From Streptomyces sp. BA2 (lineage in GTDB: Bacteria; Actinomycetota; Actinomycetes; Streptomycetales; Streptomycetaceae): 64,000 nucleotides of DNA. This document shows, piece by piece, positions 31,847 to 41,868 of the stretch. The DNA lies in NCBI RefSeq assembly GCF_009769735.1, contig NZ_WSRO01000001.1, positions 434,001 through 498,000 on the forward strand, read 5' to 3'. The first letter of the stretch is position 1. The number at the start of each line of letters is the position of its first letter. The notes below the pieces were generated by a model that was given only the letters and a program-made list of their open reading frames with translations, was not told the origin of the DNA and ran no database searches. The translations under genes and the position numbers were made by a program.

Positions 31847-33433
31847 ATGAAGGGCTCCATCGCCTACAAATCGATACAGAAACGCGGGCTTCACATCGGC
31901 CTCCTGCCCGAGATGGCAGCGGCCGTGAACGCGTCGACGCCGATCACGCTGGATCACGACCTCGACGTCCTGCCCAAGGCGGGACGGCGCCTGACGGTCA
32001 CTCAGTACGCCGAGCACGTCGACGACCTGGCGGCCCGGCTGTGGGCGGCCGGTGTCCGGCCCGACGAGCACGTCGCGCTCTACAAGAGCGCCAACGCCGA
32101 CATCTGGATGCTCGCCGCAGCCGCGGCCCGCATCGGCGCGGTCCTCGTGATGCTGTCGCCCGCCCTGAACCCCGAGACCGTCGCGGCCCTGCTCAAGCGG
32201 GTGGACCAGCCGAACCTGCTCACCGACGGACACAAGCTCGACCTGCTGGCCGGCATACCGCTCGCGGACCTCACCCAGCGAGTCATCACCGCGAACGGAG
32301 AGCGGCCGGGCGCCGTATCGCTCGCCGAACTCGCCGGCGCCCCGCGGGTCAGGCCGGTGATCCGGCCGATCGACGAGGCCGCCGTGATCACCCACACCTC
32401 CGGCACCACCGGCATACCCAAGCTCGTGGTGCACACTCCGCGCACCCAGGGCCTGCGCCTCATCCCGCAGTGGCGACTCCTCTCCCTGATGCGGAAGAAG
32501 GACACCGTCGCGATCCACGTCCCCTTCGTGCACTCGCGGATGGTCGCGGCGACATCTCTGGCGCTCCTGCGGGAGTCGCCGGTCCTGCTCCTGCGGGAGT
32601 CGGATCCGGCCGAGGTCGCCGAGCAGCTCATCAAGCACCGTCCGGCACTCGTCGAGGCGCTTCCCAACTCCCTGATGGAGTGGGAGGGACTGGCTGACGA
32701 CCCGCGCGCCCCGTTCGGGTCGGTGAAGGTCTTCAGCAGTACGTTCGACGCGATCCACCCCGGGACGATGAGCAAGCTGCTCAAGGCGTCCAACCGGCGT
32801 AGGGCCCTGTTCTTCCAGATCTACGGCCAGAGCGAGGTCGGCCCGGCCGTCGGCCGCGCCTACTTCCGCAACTTCGCCCACAAGGCGAACGGCCGCTGCG
32901 TCGGCTGGGCCATGCCGAAGGGCGCCGCGAGGATCCGGGTGGTGAGCCGGGGCGGGCAGCCCCCGAGCGAGAAGAGCCCCGGCTTCATCGAGGTCGCGTG
33001 GGACGGCCTGGCGAAGACCTACTTCGCCGAGCAGGACCGCTACGACAGCAACCGCAACGGCGACTGGTGGCGGACCGGGGACGTCGGCTACCGCACCAAG
33101 CTCGGATGTCTGCACATGCTCGACCGGGAGATCGACATGATCCCCGGGGTGCGCAGCTCCCTGGAGGTCGAGGACGTCGTACTGAGCAAGCTCGACGAGC
33201 TCAGCGAGCTGGTCGTGGTGCAGGGCCCGGGCTCCGAACCCATCCCCGTGATCTGCACCGTCGACGACGCACCACTGGACCGCGCCCGCTGGCGCGCGGC
33301 CGTCGCCGACTTCCCCCAGCTGGCCGACCCCGTCCAGATTCCGCAGGCCGAACTGCCCCGGACCGCCACCTTGAAGGTGCAGCGAACCGAGCTGTCCAGC
33401 CGGTTCCAGAAGCAGCTCGAAGACAGGACCTGA
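31847..33433 (+). CDS. Adenylate-forming enzyme, candidate ATP-dependent diazotase (CreM-like)
   Basis: The 528-aa protein belongs to the acyl-CoA ligase/ANL superfamily. Seen: P-loop THTSGTTGIPKLVVHTP near residue 182, the GQSEVGP aromatic/Glu motif, the RTGD ribose contact in DWWRTGDVG, the hinge LDREIDMI, and the C-terminal catalytic Lys in ATLKVQRTEL. The family normally activates carboxylates, but the CreM/AvaA6 branch uses ATP to activate nitrite for diazotisation of aromatic amines. The CreE/CreD-like nitrite pair at 45-48.6 kb and the amine-forming aminotransferase make that the preferred role. No carrier protein or acid substrate is obvious nearby. Alternative: an aryl- or acyl-CoA ligase. 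Confidence 0.8.
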   Translation: MKGSIAYKSIQKRGLHIGLLPEMAAAVNASTPITLDHDLDVLPKAGRRLTVTQYAEHVDDLAARLWAAGVRPDEHVALYKSANADIWMLAAAAARIGAVLVMLSPALNPETVAALLKRVDQPNLLTDGHKLDLLAGIPLADLTQRVITANGERPGAVSLAELAGAPRVRPVIRPIDEAAVITHTSGTTGIPKLVVHTPRTQGLRLIPQWRLLSLMRKKDTVAIHVPFVHSRMVAATSLALLRESPVLLLRESDPAEVAEQLIKHRPALVEALPNSLMEWEGLADDPRAPFGSVKVFSSTFDAIHPGTMSKLLKASNRRRALFFQIYGQSEVGPAVGRAYFRNFAHKANGRCVGWAMPKGAARIRVVSRGGQPPSEKSPGFIEVAWDGLAKTYFAEQDRYDSNRNGDWWRTGDVGYRTKLGCLHMLDREIDMIPGVRSSLEVEDVVLSKLDELSELVVVQGPGSEPIPVICTVDDAPLDRARWRAAVADFPQLADPVQIPQAELPRTATLKVQRTELSSRFQKQLEDRT

Positions 33434-33516
33434 CGAGCTCATGCACATCTGGCCATGGCCCTGACCACGTTCTCGAACGGCTCGGCCGGGCAACCACATC
33501 GAAAGGGATCACTGCA

Positions 33517-34587
33517 ATGACGTCAGATGCCACACTCGCGCGGTTCCGTGAATACATGGTGGGCCCCTCGCGGTTCATGAGCCTGCTGTCCTGCTTCGAA
33601 CTGGGCATCGTCGACCGGCTCCGGGAGAGCCCCGGTCTGACCGCGGACGAGCTGGGCAAGGCCGTCGGCGCCAAGCCGGACGCCGTGGAACAGCTCCTTC
33701 TCCTGCTGGTCAAGGAGAGCTTCATCGCGTACGACGAGGACTCAGGCGCCTACACCCTCGACGCACTCGCCGACGTCGCCGAGAGCGACCTGCGGCGAGC
33801 ACTCGCGTACATGAACCTCATCAAGGTCACGGCGCTCCGGCAGCTGTTCTACCTCACCGAGAGCGTGCGCAGCGGCACGATCGTCGGTCTCAAGGAGCTC
33901 TACGGGGCCGAAGGCACCTTGTACGACGCCGTGGCGGACCACAGGGATCTGCGGGACGCCTGGTCCAAGCTGATGGACACCGTCACCGCCAACATCGACC
34001 CCTGGTTCTTCGGCAACGTCGACATACCCTCCGGCGCCCAGGTCCTCGACCTGGCCGGCAACACCGGCCTCGGAGCGATCCACACCTACCGGCACAAGGC
34101 CTCTGAGGGTCTGAAGGTCACCACCTTCGACCTGCCGGAGAAGGAGAACGAGGCGCTGGAGAACTTCAGGACTCACGGCGTGGGGGAGCACTGCTCCTTC
34201 ATCGGCGGCAACGTCTTCGACGAGATCCCCAAGGGCTTCGACACCGTACTGATCAAGCACTTCCTGGACATGTTCGACAAGGACGACGTACTCAAGATCC
34301 TCGGAGGCGTCAACAAGGCGCTTGAGGTGGGCGGGCAGGTCAACATCCTGGTGCCGGTGTACCCCGAGAACATCAAGGACACCGACAACTACAACGTCGA
34401 CTTCTTCCCCGCCTTCTTCATCGGCGCGGCGATGGGACAAGGCGGCCCGCAGAAGCTGTCGACCTATCAGAAGTGGCTGGAGGAGAGCGGGTTCAAGGTG
34501 ACGAAGGCGATCACCAAGGACGCCGCCGACATTCCACGGGACGTCATCCCCGTTCAGGCCATCCTGAGCGCGACGAAGGTTGCGTGA
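33517..34587 (+). CDS. SAM-dependent methyltransferase A (paralogue of the gene at 58.7 kb)
   Basis: A 356-aa two-domain methyltransferase: N-terminal winged helix (ARFREYMVGPSRFMSLLS, ADELGKAVGAKPDAVEQLLL) and a Rossmann domain with motif I AQVLDLAGNTGLGAIHTYRH. The usual GxGxG reads AGNTG. Further motifs are LIKHFLDMFDKDDVLKIL and VNILVPVY. The ATG follows an AAAGGGA site. Its first ~85 codons are nearly identical in DNA to those of methyltransferase B (58727-59797), after which the two diverge, although they stay related to the end. It probably methylates the naphthoquinone (O- or C-methyl). It precedes the SAM synthetase gene by only three bases, so methyl supply and use are linked. Confidence 0.88.
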   Translation: MTSDATLARFREYMVGPSRFMSLLSCFELGIVDRLRESPGLTADELGKAVGAKPDAVEQLLLLLVKESFIAYDEDSGAYTLDALADVAESDLRRALAYMNLIKVTALRQLFYLTESVRSGTIVGLKELYGAEGTLYDAVADHRDLRDAWSKLMDTVTANIDPWFFGNVDIPSGAQVLDLAGNTGLGAIHTYRHKASEGLKVTTFDLPEKENEALENFRTHGVGEHCSFIGGNVFDEIPKGFDTVLIKHFLDMFDKDDVLKILGGVNKALEVGGQVNILVPVYPENIKDTDNYNVDFFPAFFIGAAMGQGGPQKLSTYQKWLEESGFKVTKAITKDAADIPRDVIPVQAILSATKVA

Positions 34588-34590
34588 ACC

Positions 34591-35802
<1,212 letters not shown>

Positions 35803-35844
35803 GGGAGCAGGAAGTGCTGCCGGTCCTTCCCGGCGCCACAGCCG

Positions 35845-35881
35845 GCGGTGCGTGGTCCTCCCCCGGCCGCGCACCGCTTTT
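35845..35881 (+). terminator. Hairpin terminator after metK
   Basis: GCGGTGCG and CGCACCGC pair around a 17-base loop and are followed by TTTTC, 43 bp after the metK stop. This probably ends the naphthoquinone operon. Confidence 0.65.
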
Positions 35882-35919
35882 CCCGCCCGATGCGGGCCTC
35901 GACGAAGCCGCCGCTTTGA

Positions 35920-35933
35920 GTGACCTGCATCAC
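35920..35933 (-). promoter_or_regulatory. GTGA-N5-GTCAC motif, site 2 (before the acyltransferase gene)
   Basis: Read on the minus strand it is GTGATGCAGGTCAC. It lies 375 bp upstream of the acyltransferase start, almost the same distance as site 1 to its gene. Confidence 0.5.
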
Positions 35934-36294
35934 CTCAAGTGGCTCTATGCGTGAGAAGGCACCCGTGTCACTATTCCCCTACATCACCCCTGCCCGAAAA
36001 GTGCTCCGCGTGCATGCCGACGGACCAAGTCCGCCCCGGCGCCGCTGAATTCCCGCAAAGCCTTCTCGCGACGAGCCGGAGCACGGGCACTTCTGATCAG
36101 ACCGCCGGGCCCACTGTGCGAGCACCGCACGGTGACGTCGCCCGGCAACTCCCCTCGCGCGAGCCGGAGTTCGACTCCGCCGCGTCATCGAGCCATCGAT
36201 CGGCCTCGTCGGCCTCGGCCATGTCGCGTGCCCCCTCGCGAGTTCAGCGCGCACTCCCAGCAGGCCGCATCTCTGACCGAAAGGCAGTGCGCAC

Positions 36295-37521
36295 ATGGCA
36301 GAACACACACCCGTGGCCGACATCAACGGTGCACCGCAGCGCCCGGCCACGCTTCCCTCACTGACCGGCATCAGGTTCCTCGCGGCCCTGCTCGTGTTCC
36401 TTGCACACAGCACCATGCTCTTCAACCCGCTGCAGCCGACCGCGCCCTTCACCTTCTTCGCCGACCAGGACGTCGCGAAACCGCTGGCCGACTTCTTCGA
36501 TTCCGCCGGAAACATCGGCGTGTCCTTCTTCTTCGTGCTCAGCGGCTTCGTCCTTGCATGGTCCTCGAAACCCGGCGAGCGGGTCACGAGTTTCTGGCGG
36601 CGCCGTGCGCTGAAGGTCTATCCCAACCACATCGTGACCTGGGCGCTGGCCATGTGGCTCTTCGCCTCCGCCACCCCGCTGCACGCCTGGCTGCCGAACC
36701 TGTTCCTGGTGCACACCTTCAGCAACAAGGTCGACACCGTGCAGAGCGTCAACTTCCCCTCCTGGTCGCTCTGTTCGGAGCTGCTCTTCTACGCGCTCTT
36801 CCCTCTGTTCATCGTTCTGGTGCGACGGATCGCGGAGCGCAGGCTGTGGCTGTACGCCGGCGGCATGGTCGCCGGTGTGGCGAGCGTGACGCTGGTGACG
36901 CGGTTCATCCCCGGCGACGCCACACTGCCGGGGCTCGAACTGACGGTGAACCAGCAGTGGTTCAGCTACGCGTTCCCCCCGCCGCGGCTGTTCGAGTTCG
37001 TCCTGGGCATGATCCTGGCCCGCATCGTCGTCGCGGGCCTGTGGCCGCGCATCGGAATGCTGCCCTCGGCGGTCGTCTTCGCCGGGGGGTACTACGCGGC
37101 CATCGCCGCCCCGGCCCCGTACAGCTTCAGCCTCGCCACCATCGTTCCGATCGGCATGATCATCTGCGCCGCGGCCTCGTCCGATCTGCGGGGCGGGAGC
37201 GGCTGGCTCGCCGGCCGGACCATGGTGTGGCTGGGCAACGTCTCCTTCGCCTTCTATCTCGTCCAGGTCCTGGTGATCTTCTACGGCAGGCCGGAGTTGC
37301 TGGAGGGCCGTACCTTCGGCACCGCCACGGCCCTCGGGCTGCTGATCGCGCTGTTCGCCGCGAACCTGCTGGCCGCCTGGCTGCTCTACAGCCTGGTGGA
37401 ACGGCCGGTGATGCGCCGCTGGAGCCGCAGCAGGAAGCCGCCCGAGCAGGGTGAGCCGGAAAGGGCGGCGCAGAGCGTGCCGCGAACCACGGAGTACGTG
37501 CCGACCGGCAAAGCCGTCTGA
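36295..37521 (+). CDS. Acyltransferase-3 (OafA/YrhL-type) membrane protein
   Basis: A 408-aa integral membrane protein with about ten helices. The family opening is LPSLTGIRFLAALLVFLAHS with its conserved Arg and His, followed by SFFFVLSGFVLAWSS, SFWRRRALKVYPNHIVTW and NFPSWSLCSELLFYALFP. Acyltransferase-3 proteins move acyl groups onto sugars, macrolides or antibiotics at the membrane. The target here is unknown; acylation or modification of a hydroxylated end product, or resistance by modification, would fit. It heads the run containing the mevalonate genes and shares the promoter layout of the THN synthase gene. Confidence 0.85.
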   Translation: MAEHTPVADINGAPQRPATLPSLTGIRFLAALLVFLAHSTMLFNPLQPTAPFTFFADQDVAKPLADFFDSAGNIGVSFFFVLSGFVLAWSSKPGERVTSFWRRRALKVYPNHIVTWALAMWLFASATPLHAWLPNLFLVHTFSNKVDTVQSVNFPSWSLCSELLFYALFPLFIVLVRRIAERRLWLYAGGMVAGVASVTLVTRFIPGDATLPGLELTVNQQWFSYAFPPPRLFEFVLGMILARIVVAGLWPRIGMLPSAVVFAGGYYAAIAAPAPYSFSLATIVPIGMIICAAASSDLRGGSGWLAGRTMVWLGNVSFAFYLVQVLVIFYGRPELLEGRTFGTATALGLLIALFAANLLAAWLLYSLVERPVMRRWSRSRKPPEQGEPERAAQSVPRTTEYVPTGKAV

Positions 37522-37600
37522 GCCGCGCCGGCGGCCCCCACGACCTCCAGAACTCCGGATCTGCGATCCCCATGCAGAAGCGACAAGGGAGCTGAGCGCG

Positions 37601-38608
37601 TTGACTCTACCGACTTCGGCGGAGGGGGTATCAGAGAACTACTGGGTGCGTTCCATCGGCACCGGCAGCGCCCACGCCAAGGCCATTCTGCTCGGGGAAC
37701 ACGCGGTGGTGTACGGCGCTCCGGCGCTCGCGCTGCCGGTTCCGCAACTGAGGGTCATGGCAAGCGCCGGCTGGTCCCCGGCCCCCGCCGACGACCAGTA
37801 CGACGTCCTCTTCACGATGACCGGTTCCGCATCGCGACCGATGATGACGGAGGCCTCCGGCAGCCTGGGCCGACTGGCCGCCGAGTTCAAGGCCTTCGTA
37901 GGAGCGCCCGAAACACCGAATCTCGACGTGATCGTCGACTGTGCGATTCCGCCGGGCCGGGGCCTCGGGTCGAGTGCGGCATGCGCCCGCGCCATCGTTC
38001 TCGCTCTCGCCGATCTCTTCGGCCGTGAGGTGTCGGAGAGCACGACGTTCGACCTGGTGCAGACCGCCGAGCGCGTCGCGCACGGCCGGGCGAGCGGCGT
38101 CGACGCCCGGGCCGTCGGCGCGTCCGCCCCCCTGCTGTTCCAGGCCGGGGAAGTGCAGGAACTGCCCATCGGCTGCGACGGATTGTTCATCATCGCCGAC
38201 AGCGGCGACGTGGGCAGGACCAAGGACGCGGTCGAGCTGCTGCGTGAGGGATTCCAGCGGCATGCCGGAGCGCGGGAGAAGTTCGTGCGCGGGGCCTCGG
38301 ACCTGGTCGAGGAGGCCAGAGGAGCCCTCGCCGACGGCACGCCGAAGAAGCTCGGCAGGTGCCTCACGGACAACCACGAACTCCTGCGCGCGGCCGGCCT
38401 CAGCACCGCCCGGATCGACGCCCTGGTCGAGGCCGCGCTCGGTGCGGGCAGCCTCGGAGCCAAGATCACCGGAGGCGGCCTGGGGGGCTGCGTGATCGCG
38501 CTGACCCAGATGGAACAGGCGAGGGAGGTCACCCGGCGGCTGCACGAGGCCGGCGCCGTGCAGACATGGGTCGTACCGCTGAGAGGGTCTGGCCACCATG
38601 CGCTCTGA
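37601..38608 (+). CDS. Mevalonate kinase
   Basis: The TTG at 37601 is preferred: AAGGGAG lies eight bases upstream and the protein then starts close to the first conserved strand. The 335-aa GHMP kinase has GSAHAKAILLGEHAVVYGA near residue 17, the ATP loop PPGRGLGSSAACARAIV, a substrate segment HGRASGVDARAVG and the C-terminal ITGGGLGGCVIAL. It phosphorylates mevalonate. First gene of the mevalonate block; its stop overlaps the start of the decarboxylase gene by 11 bp. The block lets the strain make IPP/DMAPP outside the MEP pathway, feeding the prenyltransferase at 62 kb. Confidence 0.93.
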   Translation: MTLPTSAEGVSENYWVRSIGTGSAHAKAILLGEHAVVYGAPALALPVPQLRVMASAGWSPAPADDQYDVLFTMTGSASRPMMTEASGSLGRLAAEFKAFVGAPETPNLDVIVDCAIPPGRGLGSSAACARAIVLALADLFGREVSESTTFDLVQTAERVAHGRASGVDARAVGASAPLLFQAGEVQELPIGCDGLFIIADSGDVGRTKDAVELLREGFQRHAGAREKFVRGASDLVEEARGALADGTPKKLGRCLTDNHELLRAAGLSTARIDALVEAALGAGSLGAKITGGGLGGCVIALTQMEQAREVTRRLHEAGAVQTWVVPLRGSGHHAL

Positions 38609-39653
38609 ACACAGGGTCACTTCGGTCCGCTCCCAGGAGCGGGGCACCGCCGCGAGTGCCACTGCCGTCGCGCACCCGAACATCGCGCTGATCAAGTACT
38701 GGGGCAAACACGACGAGCGGCTCGTGATTCCACGGACCGACAGTCTCTCGCTGACCCTGGACATCTTCCCGACGACCACCCGCGTCCAGCTCGCTCCCGA
38801 GGCGCAGCACGACGCGGTGACGCTCGACGGAGTACCCCTACGAGGAGAGGCGCAACGGCGCGTCATCGCGTTCCTCGAGCTGGTTCGTGAGCGGGCGGGA
38901 TCGCTCCAACGCGCCGTCGTGGACACGGAGAACACCGTCCCCACCGGGGCGGGCCTCGCGTCGTCCGCGAGCGGGTTCGCCGCTCTGGCCGTCGCCGCCT
39001 CGGCCGCGTACGGACTCGACCTCGACGCCACCGCGCTGTCGCGTCTTGCCCGGCGCGGATCCGGGTCCGCCTCGCGGTCGGTCTTCGGTGGCTTCGCCCT
39101 GTGGCACGCGGGCAGCGCCACCGCCACGGCCGCGGAAGCGGACCTGGGCTCCTATGCCGAGCCGGTGCCCGTGGGAGACATCGACCCCGCGCTGGTCATC
39201 GCCGTCGTCAACGCGGGCCCCAAGTCCGTGTCCAGCCGCGAGGCCATGCGGCGGACCGTGGACACGTCGCCGCTGTACGAGGCGTGGGCCGTGTCCAGCA
39301 AGGACGACCTGAACGAGATGCGCGCCGCGCTGCACCGGGTCGATCTCGACGCGGTGGGAGAGATCGCGGAACGCAACGCCCTTGGAATGCACGCCACCAT
39401 GCTCGCGGCGCGTCCGGCGGTGCGCTACTTCGCCCCGGCCACGCTCACCGTGCTCGACAGGGTGCAGCAGCTCAGACGGGAGGGGACACCGGCCTACGCG
39501 ACCATGGACGCCGGACCCAACGTCAAGGTGCTCTGCCATCGGCAGGACGCAGGGCGGGTGGCCGAGGCCGTGCGCGGCGCGGTCCCCGACGGCACGGTTC
39601 TCATCGCCGGGCCGGGGCCCGCGGCCCGCCTGCTGCACGAGGACGGCCCATGA
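38598..39653 (+). CDS. Diphosphomevalonate decarboxylase
   Basis: The 351-aa GHMP-fold enzyme shows the family's opening ALIKYWGKHDERLVIPRTDS near residue 28, with the Tyr/Trp/Lys contacts of the diphosphate. It also has the ATP loop VPTGAGLASSASGFAALA, SGSASRSVFGGFALW with the catalytic Ser/Arg region, and the late TMDAGPNVKVLC with the decarboxylation Asp. It converts mevalonate diphosphate to isopentenyl diphosphate with ATP. It overlaps mevalonate kinase upstream and phosphomevalonate kinase downstream (ATGA). The order kinase-decarboxylase-kinase-isomerase-reductase-synthase is the one known from Streptomyces terpenoid clusters. Confidence 0.95.
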   Translation: MRSEHRVTSVRSQERGTAASATAVAHPNIALIKYWGKHDERLVIPRTDSLSLTLDIFPTTTRVQLAPEAQHDAVTLDGVPLRGEAQRRVIAFLELVRERAGSLQRAVVDTENTVPTGAGLASSASGFAALAVAASAAYGLDLDATALSRLARRGSGSASRSVFGGFALWHAGSATATAAEADLGSYAEPVPVGDIDPALVIAVVNAGPKSVSSREAMRRTVDTSPLYEAWAVSSKDDLNEMRAALHRVDLDAVGEIAERNALGMHATMLAARPAVRYFAPATLTVLDRVQQLRREGTPAYATMDAGPNVKVLCHRQDAGRVAEAVRGAVPDGTVLIAGPGPAARLLHEDGP

Positions 39654-40780
39654 CCCGCCCGCCGAGCGTCGTCCGGCACGCGCCGGGCAAGTTGTTCGTC
39701 GCGGGCGAGTACGCGGTGGTCGAGCCCGGCACCCCGGCGATCCTGGTCGCCGTCGACCGGTACGTCACCGTCACCGTCTCCGGATCCGGAAACGGTGACG
39801 GTGACGGTGACGTCGTCATCTCCTCCGACCTCGGCCCGTACCGGACGCACTTTCAGTGGCGGGAGGGCCGGCTCGGCAGGCACGGCGCGGGCGACGGATG
39901 GAGCCCGCACGGTGCCAGGTCCCATGTGGTGTCCGCGACCGAGACAGTGGGACGCCTGCTGACCGAACGCGGCTTGTCCGTACCCGCGTTGAGCATCTCG
40001 GTCAGCAGCGCTCTGCACGAGGGCGGTACGAAGTTCGGGCTCGGTTCGAGCGGCGCGGTGACCGTGGCGACCGTCGAAGCCGTGGCGTCCTTCTGCGGCC
40101 TCGCGCTGACAGCCGAGGACCGGTTCCGCCTGGCCGTGCTCGCGACGGCGGGCATCGACGCCAGAGCCTCCTGCGGTGATCTCGCCGCGAGCACGTGGGG
40201 CGGCTGGATCGAGTACCGCTCGCCCGACCGGGCCGCCGTCCTCGACCTCGCCCGGCGCCGGGGAGTGGAGGAGACGCTGCGCGCGCCCTGGCCCGGTTTC
40301 GCCGTACGCCGGCTGCCACCGCCCCAGGGGCTCTCACTGGAGGTCGGCTGGACCGGAAAACCGGCTTCCACCACGTCCCTCGTGTCCGGCCTGGACCGGC
40401 GCAGGGCCTGGCGGGGCAGCACGTCCCACCAGAGGTTCCTGGAGACCACCACCGACTGCGTGGACACCGCGATCGCCGCGCTCCGGCGCGGTGACCGCCA
40501 CGACCTGCTGCATCGGATCCGGCGCGCCCGGCAGGAGTTGGCGCGCCTCGACGACGAAGTCGGCCTCGGCATCTTCACCACCGAGCTGACGGCGCTGTGC
40601 GACGTCGCCGAGGCCGAGGGCGGCGCCGCCAAACCCTCGGGAGCCGGCGGCGGTGACTGCGGCATCGCCCTGCTGGACACCGAGGCGTCGTCGGACACCG
40701 CTCGCCTGCGCGAACGGTGGACCGAGGCCGGGGTGCGGCCCCTGCCGATCCGTCCCGCGATGGAAAGGAACGAGGAATGA
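39650..40780 (+). CDS. Phosphomevalonate kinase
   Basis: A 376-aa GHMP kinase with VRHAPGKLFVAGEYAVVEPG at residues 8-27, the ATP loop GTKFGLGSSGAVTVATVEA, and the C-terminal KPSGAGGGDCGIALLD. It adds the second phosphate to mevalonate 5-phosphate. A short GDGDGD tract (residues about 42-48), encoded by GGTGAC repeats, sits in a surface loop and looks like local slippage. Start ATGA overlaps the decarboxylase stop, and its own end overlaps the isomerase start, so the genes are translationally coupled. Bacterial phosphomevalonate kinases of this type are well known from Streptomyces mevalonate clusters. Confidence 0.94.
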   Translation: MTRPPSVVRHAPGKLFVAGEYAVVEPGTPAILVAVDRYVTVTVSGSGNGDGDGDVVISSDLGPYRTHFQWREGRLGRHGAGDGWSPHGARSHVVSATETVGRLLTERGLSVPALSISVSSALHEGGTKFGLGSSGAVTVATVEAVASFCGLALTAEDRFRLAVLATAGIDARASCGDLAASTWGGWIEYRSPDRAAVLDLARRRGVEETLRAPWPGFAVRRLPPPQGLSLEVGWTGKPASTTSLVSGLDRRRAWRGSTSHQRFLETTTDCVDTAIAALRRGDRHDLLHRIRRARQELARLDDEVGLGIFTTELTALCDVAEAEGGAAKPSGAGGGDCGIALLDTEASSDTARLRERWTEAGVRPLPIRPAMERNEE

Positions 40781-41868
40781 TCGGCCAACGCAAGGATGAC
40801 CACGTCCGCCTCGCTGCCGAGCAGCAGCGTGCGCACAGCGGAAGCAACCAGTTCGACGAGGTGTCGTTCGTCCACCACGCCCTGGCGGGCATCGACCGGC
40901 CGGACGTCTCGCTGTCCACGGCCTTCGCCGGCATCTCCTGGCAGGTGCCCCTCTACATCAACGCGATGACCGGCGGCAGCACGAAGACCGGGATCATCAA
41001 CCGGGACCTGGCCATCGCCGCCCGTGAGACCGGCGTGCCCCTCGCGTCGGGATCCATGAGCGCGTACTTCAAGGACCCCTCGTGCGCCGGCACGTTCAGC
41101 GTGCTGCGCACGCAGAACCCGGACGGGTTCGTCCTGGCGAACGTCAACGCGACGGCCTCGGTCGAGAAGGCACAGCGGGCCGTCGACCTGCTGCGGGCCG
41201 ACGCCCTGCAGATCCACATCAACACGGTGCAGGAAACGGTGATGCCGGAGGGCGACCGGTCGTTCTCGTCCTGGGTCCCGCAGATCGAGAAGATCGCGGC
41301 GGCCGTCGACGTCCCCGTGATCGTCAAAGAGGTCGGCTTCGGACTGAGCCGTGAGACCGTCCTGACACTGCGGGACCTGGGCGTACGGGTGGCGGACCTC
41401 GGCGGCAGGGGCGGTACGGACTTCGCCCGCATCGAGAACGGCCGGCGGGAGTTCGCCGACTACGCGCACCTCCACGGCTGGGGACTCTCCACACCCGCCA
41501 GCCTCCTGGACACGCGGGACGCCGGCATCCCCGTACTCGCGTCCGGCGGCGTCCGTAACCCCCTGGACGTCGTGCGCGCACTGGCGCTCGGCGCCAGCGG
41601 AGTCGGCGTGTCCGGGGGATTCCTCCGCACGCTCCTGGACGACGGCGTGACGGCGCTGATCGCGCAGATCACGACCTGGCTCGACCAACTGGCCGCGCTG
41701 CAGACGATGCTCGGCGCGCCTACCCCCGCCGATCTGACGCGCTGCGATCTGACGGTCCACGGAGACCTCCGCACCTTCTGCATCGACCGAGGCATCGACA
41801 CGAGGTCGCTCGCCCGGCGTTCCCGCTCTGTCGGGGCCCCCGACGAACTGATGGGAAGTACACGATGA
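40777..41868 (+). CDS. fni: Type 2 isopentenyl-diphosphate isomerase
   Basis: The 363-aa FMN/NAD(P)H-dependent TIM barrel interconverts IPP and DMAPP. Seen: the start RKDDHVRLAAEQQ, YINAMTGGSTKTGIINRDLA (FMN/phosphate contacts), ASGSMSAYFKDP, LQIHINTVQETVMPEGDRSF, KEVGFGLSRETV and the DLGGRGGTDFARIE loop. The catalytic Gln of the QxHxN-type segment is in place. Type 2 enzymes are typical of Streptomyces mevalonate clusters. The ATG lies in an ATGA overlap with the preceding stop. DMAPP formed here can go to a prenyl diphosphate synthase, which is not encoded in this window. Confidence 0.96.
   Translation: MIGQRKDDHVRLAAEQQRAHSGSNQFDEVSFVHHALAGIDRPDVSLSTAFAGISWQVPLYINAMTGGSTKTGIINRDLAIAARETGVPLASGSMSAYFKDPSCAGTFSVLRTQNPDGFVLANVNATASVEKAQRAVDLLRADALQIHINTVQETVMPEGDRSFSSWVPQIEKIAAAVDVPVIVKEVGFGLSRETVLTLRDLGVRVADLGGRGGTDFARIENGRREFADYAHLHGWGLSTPASLLDTRDAGIPVLASGGVRNPLDVVRALALGASGVGVSGGFLRTLLDDGVTALIAQITTWLDQLAALQTMLGAPTPADLTRCDLTVHGDLRTFCIDRGIDTRSLARRSRSVGAPDELMGSTR

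Larger units (their letters stand above)
35803..36294. other. 492-bp gap before the acyltransferase/mevalonate genes
   Basis: No gene is recognised. It contains the metK terminator, then a GTGA-N5-GTCAC site (35920, minus orientation), CGTGTCAC (35964) and CCCTGCCCGAAAA (35988), the same three blocks with the same spacing as before the THN synthase gene. This is likely a duplicated promoter region. Confidence 0.6.

Noticed and set aside
37451..37600. N-terminal extension of mevalonate kinase
   Set aside because: The extra 50 residues are Arg/Pro-rich and overlap the end of the acyltransferase gene; the TTG at 37601 has a well-placed AAGGGAG.
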